A stretch of DNA of 64,000 nt. Source: Pseudomonas sp. QTF5 (GTDB taxonomy: Bacteria > Pseudomonadota > Gammaproteobacteria > Pseudomonadales > Pseudomonadaceae). How positions within the stretch are numbered: the stretch's first letter is position 1; every line of letters starts with the position of its first letter. The notes under the pieces were generated by a model, which made no database searches, was not told the DNA's origin, and worked only from the letters and a program-made list of their open reading frames with translations. A program made the position numbers and the translations under genes. The DNA is taken from contig NZ_AZRW02000012.1 in assembly GCF_000512695.2 (NCBI RefSeq), positions 46,217-110,216 of the forward strand. The letters are read 5' to 3'. This document shows positions 17,193-26,417 of the stretch, one piece after another.

Positions 17193-17882
17193 TCACGCCT
17201 GCGCCGCAGTCGCCGTCGGCTGTGCAGGTTTGCGCAGCTCAGTCAGCCGCGAGCCGCTGTAGTGGGTTTCGCGGAAGAAGCGAAAGCGGCCGAACAGGTC
17301 GTAGATGTGGGTGATGCGACCTTGCTCTTGATAGTCCATGCGGATGTGCATTTTCATGGCCTGGATGTTGCGGGTATCGCAGACGTCCACGATCTTGTTG
17401 CAGCCTTTGGCCCGCATTGCATCCCAGAGCTTGAACTGGGCATCAACTGACAAGCTGGTGCCAAAGTATTGGGGGATCATTTCACCGCCGAACTCGAAAA
17501 ATTCACCGGGATTGACCCGGAACCAGCAGCCGTAATAGTGCCGGTCAAAGTAGTCCCTGGCGCTGCCCCAGATAAATCCGATGGCATCACCTTCCTCGTC
17601 CACGTACATGTGCCCGGTGTGACCCTCGGCGGCGATTTCGGCCATGGCCTTGACGCGGTTACCGTAATACTTGGTGAAAGCCGTGGCGTTTTCCGGGGTG
17701 ATGGTCACCAGACGCAAGCCCGTGTAGGGCCGCAGATTGTGCGGTGCCACCGGGGTAACCAGATCGCGCCCCAGCCATAACAGCTCCCGATGGAAGAACA
17801 CATAGCGCTTCCAGAGCGTCTGGAGTGTTTGGAGCAGGCCTTTTTGTTTGATGCGTTCGCGAAGCTTGTCGATGACGCTCAT
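17193..17882 (-). CDS. GNAT-like N-acetyltransferase of the polysaccharide cluster
   Basis: 229 aa. The central region (NATAFTKYYGNRVKAMAEIAAEG, GFIWGSARDYF, NKIVDVCDTRNIQAMKMHIRMDY) follows a GNAT fold, with the last strand-helix typical of acyl-CoA binding. It is the last gene of the exopolysaccharide cluster, about 57 bp after the YdjC gene, same strand. It probably acylates a sugar or sugar precursor in the cytoplasm; the substrate is not readable. Confidence 0.65.
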   Translation of the reverse strand: MSVIDKLRERIKQKGLLQTLQTLWKRYVFFHRELLWLGRDLVTPVAPHNLRPYTGLRLVTITPENATAFTKYYGNRVKAMAEIAAEGHTGHMYVDEEGDAIGFIWGSARDYFDRHYYGCWFRVNPGEFFEFGGEMIPQYFGTSLSVDAQFKLWDAMRAKGCNKIVDVCDTRNIQAMKMHIRMDYQEQGRITHIYDLFGRFRFFRETHYSGSRLTELRKPAQPTATAAQA

Positions 17883-17939
17883 GAAGTCCTCCGAGGCTGA
17901 CGCCAGGGTTGGGTGGGTAACGTTTTCAATGGCGAAAAA

Positions 17940-18752
17940 TCAAGGTTGTACGGTGTGTAGCTCAGTCGCGTGCTGCGGTTGCTCTTTCAACGCCTTTGGC
18001 ACTACGGCATAGGACACTCTCGGAATGCCCGGAAGACGCTGCTCCAGCATGTGAGCCAGAGACTCTCCGGGGTTTAAATAGATATCGCCAAAATCGGCCC
18101 CGATAGGGGTCGGGTGGACCACGATTTCCAGCAGGCCGTCGATCGGCATCGCCACGTTGCGCAAGTCCACCGGGGTGCAGACGTACTCGGCGGTCGCTCC
18201 GGCGAGGCGGTTCAATCGATAATTGAGCAACGTCTTGAACACCCGCTTTTGCATACTCAGATTATTCCCCAGATGGCGCGCCAATCGCACGGGCACCCCT
18301 TGGTAGGCGGCAAAGCGCGCGACGATGACGCCGATGGGCCAGATGTTGTGCACGTGCTGATGGGAATCGATGTGGCTGGGGCGCAGGCCGTTGTCCAGGC
18401 AACGTTGCCATTGGGCTTCGAGTTCCTCCAGCACCGCTTCGCGATCCAGGCGGTTGAGCCAGAGACTGTGGCGGGGCAGGTCGAGGTCGAACAGGCCCTG
18501 GCTGTTACAGAACGTCGAACGCGCGAGAATCGACGGGCTCAACGGCCGGCCGTAGGTGAGATTGAAATGCAAGCCGATTCGCCCCTTGAGCAACGGCTCT
18601 TGGGCCAGGACGCAGGCTTCCTCAAACGCCGGCATATTGGCCATGGCGGTGGCGGAGCTGATGACCCCGGCCATGAAGGCGCCGAGGATCACCGCGTTTT
18701 CGCTCAGGCTGAGGCCGAAATCGTCAGCGTTGACTATGACTTGACGAGGCAT
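17940..18752 (-). CDS. ChbG/HpnK (YdjC)-family carbohydrate deacetylase
   Basis: 270 aa from ATG 18752. YdjC hallmarks: VNADDFGLS (metal-binding DD), IGLHFNLTYGRPL, SHIDSHQHVHN (metal histidines) and a C-terminal VVHPTPIG. The family removes acetyl groups from N-acetylated sugars (ChbG on chitobiose, HpnK on hopanoid GlcNAc). It overlaps the upstream GNAT gene by 29 bp. Together with the NodB deacetylase at 23306 it suggests the polymer, or a lipid-linked intermediate, is deacetylated. Confidence 0.88.
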   Translation of the reverse strand: MPRQVIVNADDFGLSLSENAVILGAFMAGVISSATAMANMPAFEEACVLAQEPLLKGRIGLHFNLTYGRPLSPSILARSTFCNSQGLFDLDLPRHSLWLNRLDREAVLEELEAQWQRCLDNGLRPSHIDSHQHVHNIWPIGVIVARFAAYQGVPVRLARHLGNNLSMQKRVFKTLLNYRLNRLAGATAEYVCTPVDLRNVAMPIDGLLEIVVHPTPIGADFGDIYLNPGESLAHMLEQRLPGIPRVSYAVVPKALKEQPQHATELHTVQP

Positions 18753-19992
18753 GTTCACCCTCCATGTTTTTTTTCGTGGGCGGGGGTGTAGGAGTGGAAG
18801 CAGGAACAACCTGCGCCGCCCGCCAGGCCCGCCACTTTTCCAACCAGGGCTTGAATTGATGCCAGAGTCGCATGGTCAGCCCCAGGGCGAGGCCACTGGG
18901 GCGCCAGGAGTAGAAGCTCCAGCGCCAGTGTTCCAGTTGCCCGGTCATGCGCTCCTGGAGTTGATGGCTGGAGTTCGTCAGACTGACCCGCGAGGCGTCG
19001 ATCCAGTGCCAGTTATCGTCAACGCCCCAGCGAATCCACTCTTCGAGCAGCACACGACCGCTGCCCAGGTCGGCGTATTGCGGCAGGAACGCCAGGTTGT
19101 AGTCGTACAACCGGCCCTGTTCCAGCAAGCCAAGCCGGTAGCTGATGCAGCGCCCGTCCAGTTCCACCACCACCACTCGCATCAACCCCTGTTCGGCGAG
19201 TGCGGTGAAGGCACGCTCCATCCATTGTCGACTGCGGTCGTTGGTGAAAATCCCCACGCCTTGCATGCCTTTCCAGCTCTGCGCTTCGACTTCGCCGAGG
19301 GTCTGCAACAAAGGCCCGATGGTGGCCGCGTCAGGGGTTACGCGTCGGACCTGGGCCCCATAGGCCAAGATACGTTTACGCGCCCGGCGCAGTTTGTAGC
19401 GCGGATCGCCGGAGACTTCCTGGCGGTCGGTCTCGTTGATCAAATGCACCGGCACCCGGCAACTGAGACGGCGCTCACCGCTCGAGCTGTGGGCCATCCA
19501 TGTGGTCAGCGCGCTTTCTTCGCCGATGGGTTCGGATAATTCATTGAGTTGCAACATCGCATGGGGCAAGCGACGGCGGATGATCACCAGCGCCTTGCGC
19601 ATGCTGTCGGCATCGAGGCAGGTGAGCAGGGCCAGGCGGTCGGTCAGGGGATAACCGAGGTGACGCAGGACCCGAAATGGCAACCTTCCAAAGTGCTCCA
19701 TGGACGCCACCAGCGGCAAACACAAAGCCAATTCATCGCCTTGCCAGCCCAGCAGGACGTGCAAGTGTTCCTTGGCCGTCAGTGCCTGTTCCGATGCGCG
19801 CAGCCAGGCGAGGGTGTTGAACGGCGTATGGTCCGTCACGCGCCCGCACAACCCCTCATAAGCGGCTGTCGGAAAGTCCGGGGTGCACAACGACGTGCGC
19901 CATTCGAATCGAGCCATCATAGGTTCAGCCCACCGCCGCAGGAACAGGTGAACGGGACGGTTTGCGTAGCTGGCAAAGTCTCCCCAAGGCAT
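18724..19992 (-). CDS. GNAT-family (CelD/BcsL-like) acyltransferase
   Basis: 422 aa. The C-terminal half has the acetyltransferase-6 pattern (PRYKLRRARKRI, LGEVEAQSWKG, VVVVELDGRCISYRLGLL, DYNLAFLPQYADLGSGRVLL), as in CelD/BcsL proteins of polysaccharide clusters. No membrane segment is seen. The start could be ATG 19992 or the paired ATG codons near 19920. Probably transfers an acyl group to a sugar of the exopolysaccharide. Confidence 0.75.
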   Translation of the reverse strand: MPWGDFASYANRPVHLFLRRWAEPMMARFEWRTSLCTPDFPTAAYEGLCGRVTDHTPFNTLAWLRASEQALTAKEHLHVLLGWQGDELALCLPLVASMEHFGRLPFRVLRHLGYPLTDRLALLTCLDADSMRKALVIIRRRLPHAMLQLNELSEPIGEESALTTWMAHSSSGERRLSCRVPVHLINETDRQEVSGDPRYKLRRARKRILAYGAQVRRVTPDAATIGPLLQTLGEVEAQSWKGMQGVGIFTNDRSRQWMERAFTALAEQGLMRVVVVELDGRCISYRLGLLEQGRLYDYNLAFLPQYADLGSGRVLLEEWIRWGVDDNWHWIDASRVSLTNSSHQLQERMTGQLEHWRWSFYSWRPSGLALGLTMRLWHQFKPWLEKWRAWRAAQVVPASTPTPPPTKKNMEGEHASSSHSQR

Positions 19993-20088
19993 TCATGTCA
20001 TTGCCTCCTGACAGGGACCGTTTGCGGATAACGTGCTGCAACACGCAGTCGAGCGCGGTGCGGTCGTGGTGATGCAAGTTGACAGCGT

Positions 20089-22008
20089 TCATGAGGCGCT
20101 CCAGCTCAAGGCGAACAGGGTTTCGCCCGGCAGGTCGAAGCTGACGCGACCGTCGTGACAGTTGAATTGGGCGCTACGACTGCGGCTGTCGGCACCGAAA
20201 TACATCAGCGTGCCCTTGGCCAGCGGGCACGTCGCCCCGGCCAGATCGACACGCTGCAAGCGCACCCCCTTGTTGACTCCCAGCAAACTTCGCTGGCGTT
20301 CGGTGGCCATGGCCAGCACATCGACCTCGAAGGCGTCGTTGTCCAGGCGCATGACGTTTTTCAGCCAGTGTTGCTGGATGAATTGCTGGGCCAGCCCCAC
20401 CGGTTTGAGTTCGAAACGATCGCCGCCCAGTACCCGCACCATGCCTTTGGGGTAGGTCGGTTCATCGGCAGCCTGGAACCAGTTGAGCATGTCCAGTAAC
20501 CCATCCTGCGCCGAGTTGATGACCACCGAAGTCCACCACAGCGAAGCAAAATGGGTTTCCTGATCGTAAGGGCTCAGGCTCGAACCGCTGGACAGGTTGG
20601 TCTGATCCAGCAGCAAGGCCTTGCGTGGCCGGCCCTTGGCATCGAGGCCTACCAGCTCGGCGGCACGGCGCACGCTGTCGCGGTAGACCCGAGTCGCCAG
20701 CAGGTCGCGGATCATCCATTCGTGCCAGGCGAGGGCGTCGATCTGCTCGCCGGATTCGGCCAGCAGACGCCGTGCCCAATCGATACCGCGCTTGTCGGCG
20801 GCGTTGTCGGCGAACGGGCCGTTGACGAAGCGCGAAGTGGCGGGCATGGCGATGCGCACACCGGCCCTGGCATTGGCCGGATCGCTGCGCACTTGCCGGG
20901 CCATGCTGTTGAAGATCGCCTGGTAGTCGGCGTAGCTCGGGTAATTGAGGTTCGGCTCGTCGGCGAACGCGATGTAGTGCGTACCGCTGCCGCCGAGGGC
21001 GCGAGTGGCGGCGAGCCAGGCCTCGAGGCCGGCGTTGCTTTGGGTGTCGGCCCGCAGATCGGCCTGACGCTGGCTGCCGGCCAACAGCGTGAGGTCCTGC
21101 GTGATGCCGAAGCGGTTCTGGTAGAGCTGGCGGAACGCATCTTCGTGATGCGGATTTTGCGCGGTGACGTCAACGAAACTGTAATAGGTGCCCGCCTGGG
21201 GCTTGAGGGCGTCGAGCGCTGCGAAACTGGATTGAGGGGGCAGTACGTAGGGCAAATAAATCCCCAGGTTCGGGGTGGGGCCGAGCATCTCCTTGTGCAG
21301 GGTCAAGCGGGTCTGGCCATCGTCCTCGCGCAGGGGTTTGAGCTGCTGCGGGTTCTGGGCGAACAGGTTCGCCGTGCCATCGAGCCAGAACGCAACCTTG
21401 CCGCTGCCTTGCAGGCGCAGGCGCCAAACCTGTTCGTCCTGGGTGACGGGCAATGCCACCTGATCGAACTGCCAATAGGCGCGATAGGGTTTCAGCGCCA
21501 GGGACAGTTGTTTATTGTCGCTCACGCGCTGGGCCTGCAAGGCATTGATCCCACCATGAAACTTGCCGGCCAGCACTGCGTGTTCCCCCGGCGCGACCTT
21601 GAAATACAGCTCATCGCCGCCGCGGGTTTCGGCGCTGAAATGCACCTTGGCCGGGGCGAACAACGCCACGGTGTGTTCGTCGTGTTCGATCGTGTAGCGG
21701 CGGAAACTGTAGCCCGGAATTTCCAGTCGATAGCTGGCGGCACTCGGCGCCAGTGGCCAGCTCTGCTTGCCTCGGGTTTCACTGGCGGCGATCAGGCGTT
21801 CGCCCTTCAGGTTGCCGTTGCCATCGAGCAGGTACAGGCGTTCTTCGTTGGCATCGGCTTGCCATGCCGGAGCCCAGCGAATAGTCAGCGTGTCGGGACG
21901 ATCCGTTTGCAGGTACAGGCTGCCGTCGCGAATATCAGCCCAGCGCATGGGCGCCGCCTGGGCGCTCAAACCGAGGCCCAGGCTCAACAGCAGCACGAGG
22001 CGTTTCAT
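20089..22008 (-). CDS. secreted glycosidase-like protein of the polysaccharide cluster
   Basis: 639 aa with a signal peptide (MKRLVLLLSLGLGLSAQA). An N-terminal beta-rich part (20-230) precedes a TIM-barrel-like region with AFADEPNLNYPSY, IDALAWHEWM, LLLDQTN and LLDMLNWFQAADEP, then a short C-terminal beta domain. DEPN is reminiscent of the acid/base site of clan GH-A glycosidases; this is inference from pattern. Start ATG 22008 overlaps the flippase stop (ATGA); the open frame upstream is antisense-like. A likely periplasmic or secreted polymer-trimming enzyme. Confidence 0.6.
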   Translation of the reverse strand: MKRLVLLLSLGLGLSAQAAPMRWADIRDGSLYLQTDRPDTLTIRWAPAWQADANEERLYLLDGNGNLKGERLIAASETRGKQSWPLAPSAASYRLEIPGYSFRRYTIEHDEHTVALFAPAKVHFSAETRGGDELYFKVAPGEHAVLAGKFHGGINALQAQRVSDNKQLSLALKPYRAYWQFDQVALPVTQDEQVWRLRLQGSGKVAFWLDGTANLFAQNPQQLKPLREDDGQTRLTLHKEMLGPTPNLGIYLPYVLPPQSSFAALDALKPQAGTYYSFVDVTAQNPHHEDAFRQLYQNRFGITQDLTLLAGSQRQADLRADTQSNAGLEAWLAATRALGGSGTHYIAFADEPNLNYPSYADYQAIFNSMARQVRSDPANARAGVRIAMPATSRFVNGPFADNAADKRGIDWARRLLAESGEQIDALAWHEWMIRDLLATRVYRDSVRRAAELVGLDAKGRPRKALLLDQTNLSSGSSLSPYDQETHFASLWWTSVVINSAQDGLLDMLNWFQAADEPTYPKGMVRVLGGDRFELKPVGLAQQFIQQHWLKNVMRLDNDAFEVDVLAMATERQRSLLGVNKGVRLQRVDLAGATCPLAKGTLMYFGADSRSRSAQFNCHDGRVSFDLPGETLFALSWSAS

Positions 22009-23309
22009 GCCGATTTCCGCTGCAGCATCTGAAGCATCGGAGCCACATCGCTGGGCAGGATGATCAGGGTTTGCCAGACCGGTACACCGCTCAACCGGCA
22101 ATACATCACCAGCAGCGCGAGGGTGACCGCCAGGTAGGCGATGGACGATGCCGTGGCGGCGCCGACGATGCCGTAAATCGGGATCAGCAACAGGTTCAGG
22201 GCCAGGTTCAGCAACGCGCCGAGGCCCATCAACAGTGAAATCGTGCCGGGGCGATTTTTGCCCAGCAAATCCAGGCGCAGGATGCTCGCATAGCACAGAC
22301 CGAGCAGCCCCGGCAGTAGCGCCAGCAATGCCGGGTAGGCCGGCTGATAGGCAATACCGAACAGCGTGACGATCAGCCATTCACCGATCACCGCCATGGT
22401 CAGGCAGGCACCGAGCATCACCGTGGCGGTCAGACGCAGGGCCAACGGCGTCAGGCGATCCATGCCTTCGTCCTGTTGCAGCAGGCGTTTCATCAGTGGC
22501 GTGGTCACCGCTTCCGGGACGATCAGCAGCAACTCGGCGGCGGCGCTGGCCATGGCGTAATGACCCAATGCGGTGCTGCCGAGCAGGGCGCCGATGAACA
22601 GGAAATCGGAGCGCAGAATCACTTGTTGGAACAGCAAGTCCGGATGGCTGCGAGCGCTGTAGCGCCACAGTTCATTCTGGCTGGCGCGGTCCCATTGCAA
22701 CTTCAAGGGCTGAGCGCGCTTGAGCCAGAACCAGCCGGCCAGCACCACCAGGCTGATGCCGGCGAGCCAACTGATCAGCGCCGCTTCCAGCGCAGCGTCT
22801 TTCCACATCCAGAACAAGGCCAGAAACACCAGCAGGGGCGCCAGCGATTCCACCAGCCGCAAGACATTGAACGCCACCACACCGCCCGACGCATTGTGCA
22901 AGGTCAGCAGGCCACTCTTGAGCACGGTCAGCGGTACCGCCAGCAGCAATAGCCAGGCGAGCAATCCCAGTTGCGTGGTGATGTCGAGTTCGCTGCCGAA
23001 CTCCCGCACCAGCGCCACCACCAACAACGTCAGCAAACCCGCCAACAGGCAACCGAACACCAGCACCTGGCTCAGCAACAATCCCATGGGGCGTTGCTTG
23101 GCCGCCTGATACCCCACCGCCGAATTCAGCCCGCCGCTGGTCGCGGCGCTGATCAAGTCGGGCAGGGTACTGAGCAACGCAAACAGACCTCGCTCGCTAG
23201 GCCCCAGAATCCGCGCCAGCAATACGTTGCGCAGCAGCCGCAGGCCGATCATCGCCAGTTTGGTGCCCATGCTCAGGGCCAGGTGTTTGAGGTAATGACT
23301 GCGACTCAT
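22005..23309 (-). CDS. Wzx-like oligosaccharide flippase
   Basis: 434 aa, about 12-14 hydrophobic helices over the whole length (GLFALLSTLPDLISAATSGG, LLAWLLLLAVPLTVLKSGLL, IYGIVGAATASSIAYLAVTL). The N-terminus (LKHLALSMGTKLAMIGLRLLRN) fits the MOP/polysaccharide-synthase superfamily that moves undecaprenyl-linked repeat units across the inner membrane. It overlaps the upstream deacetylase gene by 4 bp. Confidence 0.88.
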   Translation of the reverse strand: MSRSHYLKHLALSMGTKLAMIGLRLLRNVLLARILGPSERGLFALLSTLPDLISAATSGGLNSAVGYQAAKQRPMGLLLSQVLVFGCLLAGLLTLLVVALVREFGSELDITTQLGLLAWLLLLAVPLTVLKSGLLTLHNASGGVVAFNVLRLVESLAPLLVFLALFWMWKDAALEAALISWLAGISLVVLAGWFWLKRAQPLKLQWDRASQNELWRYSARSHPDLLFQQVILRSDFLFIGALLGSTALGHYAMASAAAELLLIVPEAVTTPLMKRLLQQDEGMDRLTPLALRLTATVMLGACLTMAVIGEWLIVTLFGIAYQPAYPALLALLPGLLGLCYASILRLDLLGKNRPGTISLLMGLGALLNLALNLLLIPIYGIVGAATASSIAYLAVTLALLVMYCRLSGVPVWQTLIILPSDVAPMLQMLQRKSA

Positions 23310-24307
23310 GGCTTGGCTCCGCGGTAGATGCGCCAGGACAGCAACTCCGGATTGCGCGCCGTGCGCTGGCTGATGCCGATTCGCGGCAAGGCCAATGGAT
23401 CGCTGATACCACGATAAATCCCGGCGACGGTGCCCAGGGCAAACGGGAAGTCGTGGTCCGCCACGTGTTCGCGCACCCGCGCATCATGGTTGCCATTGGG
23501 GTAGCAGTAGACCGGCAGTGGCCGGTTGCAACCGTTCAGCAGGGCATTGCGGCTGCGGCTCAGTTCCTCATCCAGGTGTTGATCGTCAAGGCCGGTGAGA
23601 ATCGCGTGGCTGGCGCCGTGGGGGCCGAAGCGGATCAACCCGCTGGCTTCCAGCGCGCGTACTTGATGCCAGTCCAGAGCCTGGGGCAACGACTCCTCCG
23701 GGCATTGATCGGTGAGCCGGTTCAGTTCACCCGGGGGCAGGGTTTTCAAGCTTTGCAGAAAATGCAAAAGCGCCAGGCTACGGCGCTGCACGTCCAGATC
23801 ATCGAGCCGCACCGGTAGCGGTCGCCCAAGCTGTCGCAGGCATTCAATCAAATGCGTCCGGGCTTTTTCACCGTGGCTGTGCCACAGGGTTTCCCCCAGG
23901 CTTTCCCACCAGAAGCGTTGCCGGCTGCCAATGAAATCGGTGGAGAGAAAAATGCTCGCCGGCACCTGATGTTTTTTCAGCAACGGGAAGGCATTCAGGG
24001 CGTTGTCGCGCCAGCCGTCGTCGAAGGTCAGCGCGATTTTTGGCCGCCCGGTTCTGATGGCGCCGGGTTGCAAGATTTCCATCAGCGGCACGCAGTCGAA
24101 GTATTTTTTCAACCAGAGCAGCAGATGTGCAAAGGCCTTCGGCCCGACGCACAGTTCATTGCGATGGGGCAGGTCGGCGGCGCGGTCATTGGCCAGCACC
24201 CGGTGCAGCATCAGGATCACCCCGGCACCGTGCAATTGGTGACGGCCTACAGGCGAGTTGAGATAAAGCCAGCCGCTGGTGCGTTTTAATAGTTGTTTGA
24301 TCGCCAT
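23306..24307 (-). CDS. NodB-type polysaccharide deacetylase
   Basis: 333 aa. NodB motif 1 ALTFDDGWRDN (catalytic and metal Asp), FLSTDFIG, and the later FGPHGASHAIL histidines (normal SHxxxH replaced by GASHAIL). The C-terminal CYPNGNHDARV is the YPxG motif 4 of the family. It has no clear signal peptide; such cytoplasmic-facing members occur in Wzx/Wzy clusters. The gene overlaps the flippase. Confidence 0.87.
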   Translation of the reverse strand: MAIKQLLKRTSGWLYLNSPVGRHQLHGAGVILMLHRVLANDRAADLPHRNELCVGPKAFAHLLLWLKKYFDCVPLMEILQPGAIRTGRPKIALTFDDGWRDNALNAFPLLKKHQVPASIFLSTDFIGSRQRFWWESLGETLWHSHGEKARTHLIECLRQLGRPLPVRLDDLDVQRRSLALLHFLQSLKTLPPGELNRLTDQCPEESLPQALDWHQVRALEASGLIRFGPHGASHAILTGLDDQHLDEELSRSRNALLNGCNRPLPVYCYPNGNHDARVREHVADHDFPFALGTVAGIYRGISDPLALPRIGISQRTARNPELLSWRIYRGAKP

Positions 24308-24319
24308 GGCGCGGTCCTT

Positions 24320-25456
24320 TCAACGATTTTGCTCGGGGTTCCACTGCGCGTACCGCTGGCCGCGCAGGAACTGCCACAGACCGATACTCATCCCGGCAAG
24401 GGTCACCAGAACAAACGCGGCGAGGCGAAAAGGTTTGGGAAAACGGTGTTGCACATCCAGCAGGCCGACGATGGCCATCGCGTAACCGAGCAGTTGCACG
24501 ATCAGGCTCAGGCGATAGAAGCCATGTACATTCCACAGCCAGAAATTGCTCAGCAGCAATGGCAGCAACAGGATCGGTGCCAGGCGTCGAATCAGCTTGT
24601 GGCTGATCAGTGCAATCGCATACAAGCCATGGCGCCAAGGGTTCAGCAGCTCCCGGCGCTGGGTCAGGCTTTGCAGGCCGCCGACGGTGACGCGCTGGCG
24701 ACGACGCCATTGCTTGGCGATTTCGTCGACGCCCTGGTCGCTCACTTGTGCTTCGGGCACATAGACGATGCGTTTGAACGCCACCGGCGCGCAGGTACTG
24801 ATAAAGAAATCGTCGTTGACCTCCGCCGGCACGTGCTGGAACAGTTGGCGACGCAGGGCGAGCAGGGCGCCGTCGGCGGAGACCATGCAGCCGGTGCGAT
24901 TTTCCATCTTGCGCAACCAGCCTTCGTAATGCCGATAAAGGCTGTCGCCCAGGCTCAGGCCTGTGCCCGCTACCGGGATCATCATGTGCCCGGCACAGGC
25001 CCCGACCTCTGGATCGGCCAGGGGCGCGAGCAACTGGCCGAGGGTGTCGGTCGACCATTGGTTGTCGGCATCGGTGAACACCAGAATCTCGCCCGTGCTC
25101 AGGGCAACGCCGGCATTCAAGGTGGCTGCCTTGCCCTGACGGGGCAGGTCGAGCACGCTGATGCGCGGGTCGATCACCTTGCGGGCGCAGGCCACGGTGT
25201 CATCGGTGGAGCCGTCGCTGGCCAGAATGATGTGTAGCGAGCGCGCCTGATAATCCTGAGTGAGCAGGGTGCGCAACTTCTCTTCGATATGCCGGGCCTC
25301 GTTGTGCGCGGCAATGATGATGCTGACATTCATCGGTTGTGCTGGTGCATGACGCCGCACGCGGAACAACGGCGCGATCAGCGTCAGCAGCAGCGGGTAG
25401 CCGAGCCAGGCATACACCGGCAATAACAGGCACAACCAGAAAATGAATTCAGCCAC
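24320..25456 (-). CDS. membrane glycosyltransferase, family 2
   Basis: 378 aa. An N-terminal membrane helix (FIFWLCLLLPVYAWLGYPLL), a GT-A domain (VSIIIAAHNEARHIEEKL, FTDADNQW as the DxD, EVNDDFFIST, QWRRRQRV), and two to three C-terminal helices (LAPILLLPLLLSNFWLW, AFVLVTLAGMSIGLWQFL). GTG 25456 is chosen because AAGGAGG lies 8 bases upstream; the upstream ATG at 25474 would have none. It overlaps the upstream GT2 by 8 bp. The QxxRW-like motif suggests a processive or lipid-acceptor enzyme. Confidence 0.87.
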   Translation of the reverse strand: MAEFIFWLCLLLPVYAWLGYPLLLTLIAPLFRVRRHAPAQPMNVSIIIAAHNEARHIEEKLRTLLTQDYQARSLHIILASDGSTDDTVACARKVIDPRISVLDLPRQGKAATLNAGVALSTGEILVFTDADNQWSTDTLGQLLAPLADPEVGACAGHMMIPVAGTGLSLGDSLYRHYEGWLRKMENRTGCMVSADGALLALRRQLFQHVPAEVNDDFFISTCAPVAFKRIVYVPEAQVSDQGVDEIAKQWRRRQRVTVGGLQSLTQRRELLNPWRHGLYAIALISHKLIRRLAPILLLPLLLSNFWLWNVHGFYRLSLIVQLLGYAMAIVGLLDVQHRFPKPFRLAAFVLVTLAGMSIGLWQFLRGQRYAQWNPEQNR

Positions 25457-26417
25457 GGGCCGGCCTCCTTGCATTCCAATGACAAAGGCTGAGGAGGAGC
25501 GCGGCACCGGCCAGGTGCAGGCGCACCCAGTGCAGGCCCCACAGTTGCAGCATCAGGCCAAGGTCACGGTGTTTCAGGCTCTGGCGCAGGCTCTGGGCGA
25601 GCGCGGGCAGTGTGGTGACGAACAGCATGAATAACGCCACTCGGGGGAAACCATTGAACAGGGTGGATATCGCCATGAAATCCAACACCCAGGCGATGAT
25701 CGACAGCATCGGGAAACGCAGTAAACGCAGATTCATGCCGTGGCTGCGCAGTAATTGCAGGTGACTTCCCTGACGCCAGAACTCCTTGCCCATCCATTCG
25801 CGCCAACTGCTCTCGTAACCCCAATGCAGGGCAACGCTCTGGTTGACGGACAGCAGGCGTGCGCCAGAGTGGGAAAGGCGCATGGTGAAATCTTTGTCTT
25901 CGCCAGTGCGCAGGTTTTCGTTGAAGCCGCGGACCTTGTCGAACCATGGACGACGCATCAACAGGTTGGAACTGGGCAGCCATCGCACTGTTTTCACCGT
26001 TTCATCGTTCGGGCGCAACGTGCGGCGTTGCCAGGCATTGGCATACCACGGGGCTTCGGCCGGGGTGTGCAGGTCCAGTCCCAGGACGTCGACCTGAACT
26101 GCGGGTTGGATGCTCAACAACAGCGTGAGCCAGTCCTCGGGCACTTCGATGTCGGCATCAATGAAGGCCAGCCATTCGCCTGTGGCAACAGCGGCGCCGC
26201 GATTGCGCAGCGCACCTATCAACAGGCTCGGCAGAACCAGCACCTGCGCGCCCATTTGCCGCGCAATGTGCGGCCCTTGATCCTTGGAACCGTTATCGAC
26301 CACGATCAATTCGCAATCCAGCCCGGCGGCCTCGGCGGCTTTTTTCGCGGCGAGCAACGTGCGACCGATGTGTCGGGCTTCGTTGTACATCGGGATGACG
26401 AGGCTGATGCGGCTCAT
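25449..26417 (-). CDS. glycosyltransferase family 2
   Basis: 322 aa. GT-A domain (SLVIPMYNEARHIGRTL, AFIDADIEVPEDW with DxD), then RTGEDKDFTMRLS as the ED motif and two C-terminal hydrophobic helices (VALFMLFVTTLPALAQ, LHLAGAALLLSLC). It lies between O-antigen ligase and the second GT2, with overlaps of 4-8 bp on both sides. It adds one sugar of the repeat unit; donor unknown. Confidence 0.88.
   Translation of the reverse strand: MSRISLVIPMYNEARHIGRTLLAAKKAAEAAGLDCELIVVDNGSKDQGPHIARQMGAQVLVLPSLLIGALRNRGAAVATGEWLAFIDADIEVPEDWLTLLLSIQPAVQVDVLGLDLHTPAEAPWYANAWQRRTLRPNDETVKTVRWLPSSNLLMRRPWFDKVRGFNENLRTGEDKDFTMRLSHSGARLLSVNQSVALHWGYESSWREWMGKEFWRQGSHLQLLRSHGMNLRLLRFPMLSIIAWVLDFMAISTLFNGFPRVALFMLFVTTLPALAQSLRQSLKHRDLGLMLQLWGLHWVRLHLAGAALLLSLCHWNARRPARG

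Noticed and set aside
22009..22380. N-terminal 124 residues of the long frame before the secreted protein
   Set aside because: They overlap the flippase in another frame, and a signal peptide begins at 22008.
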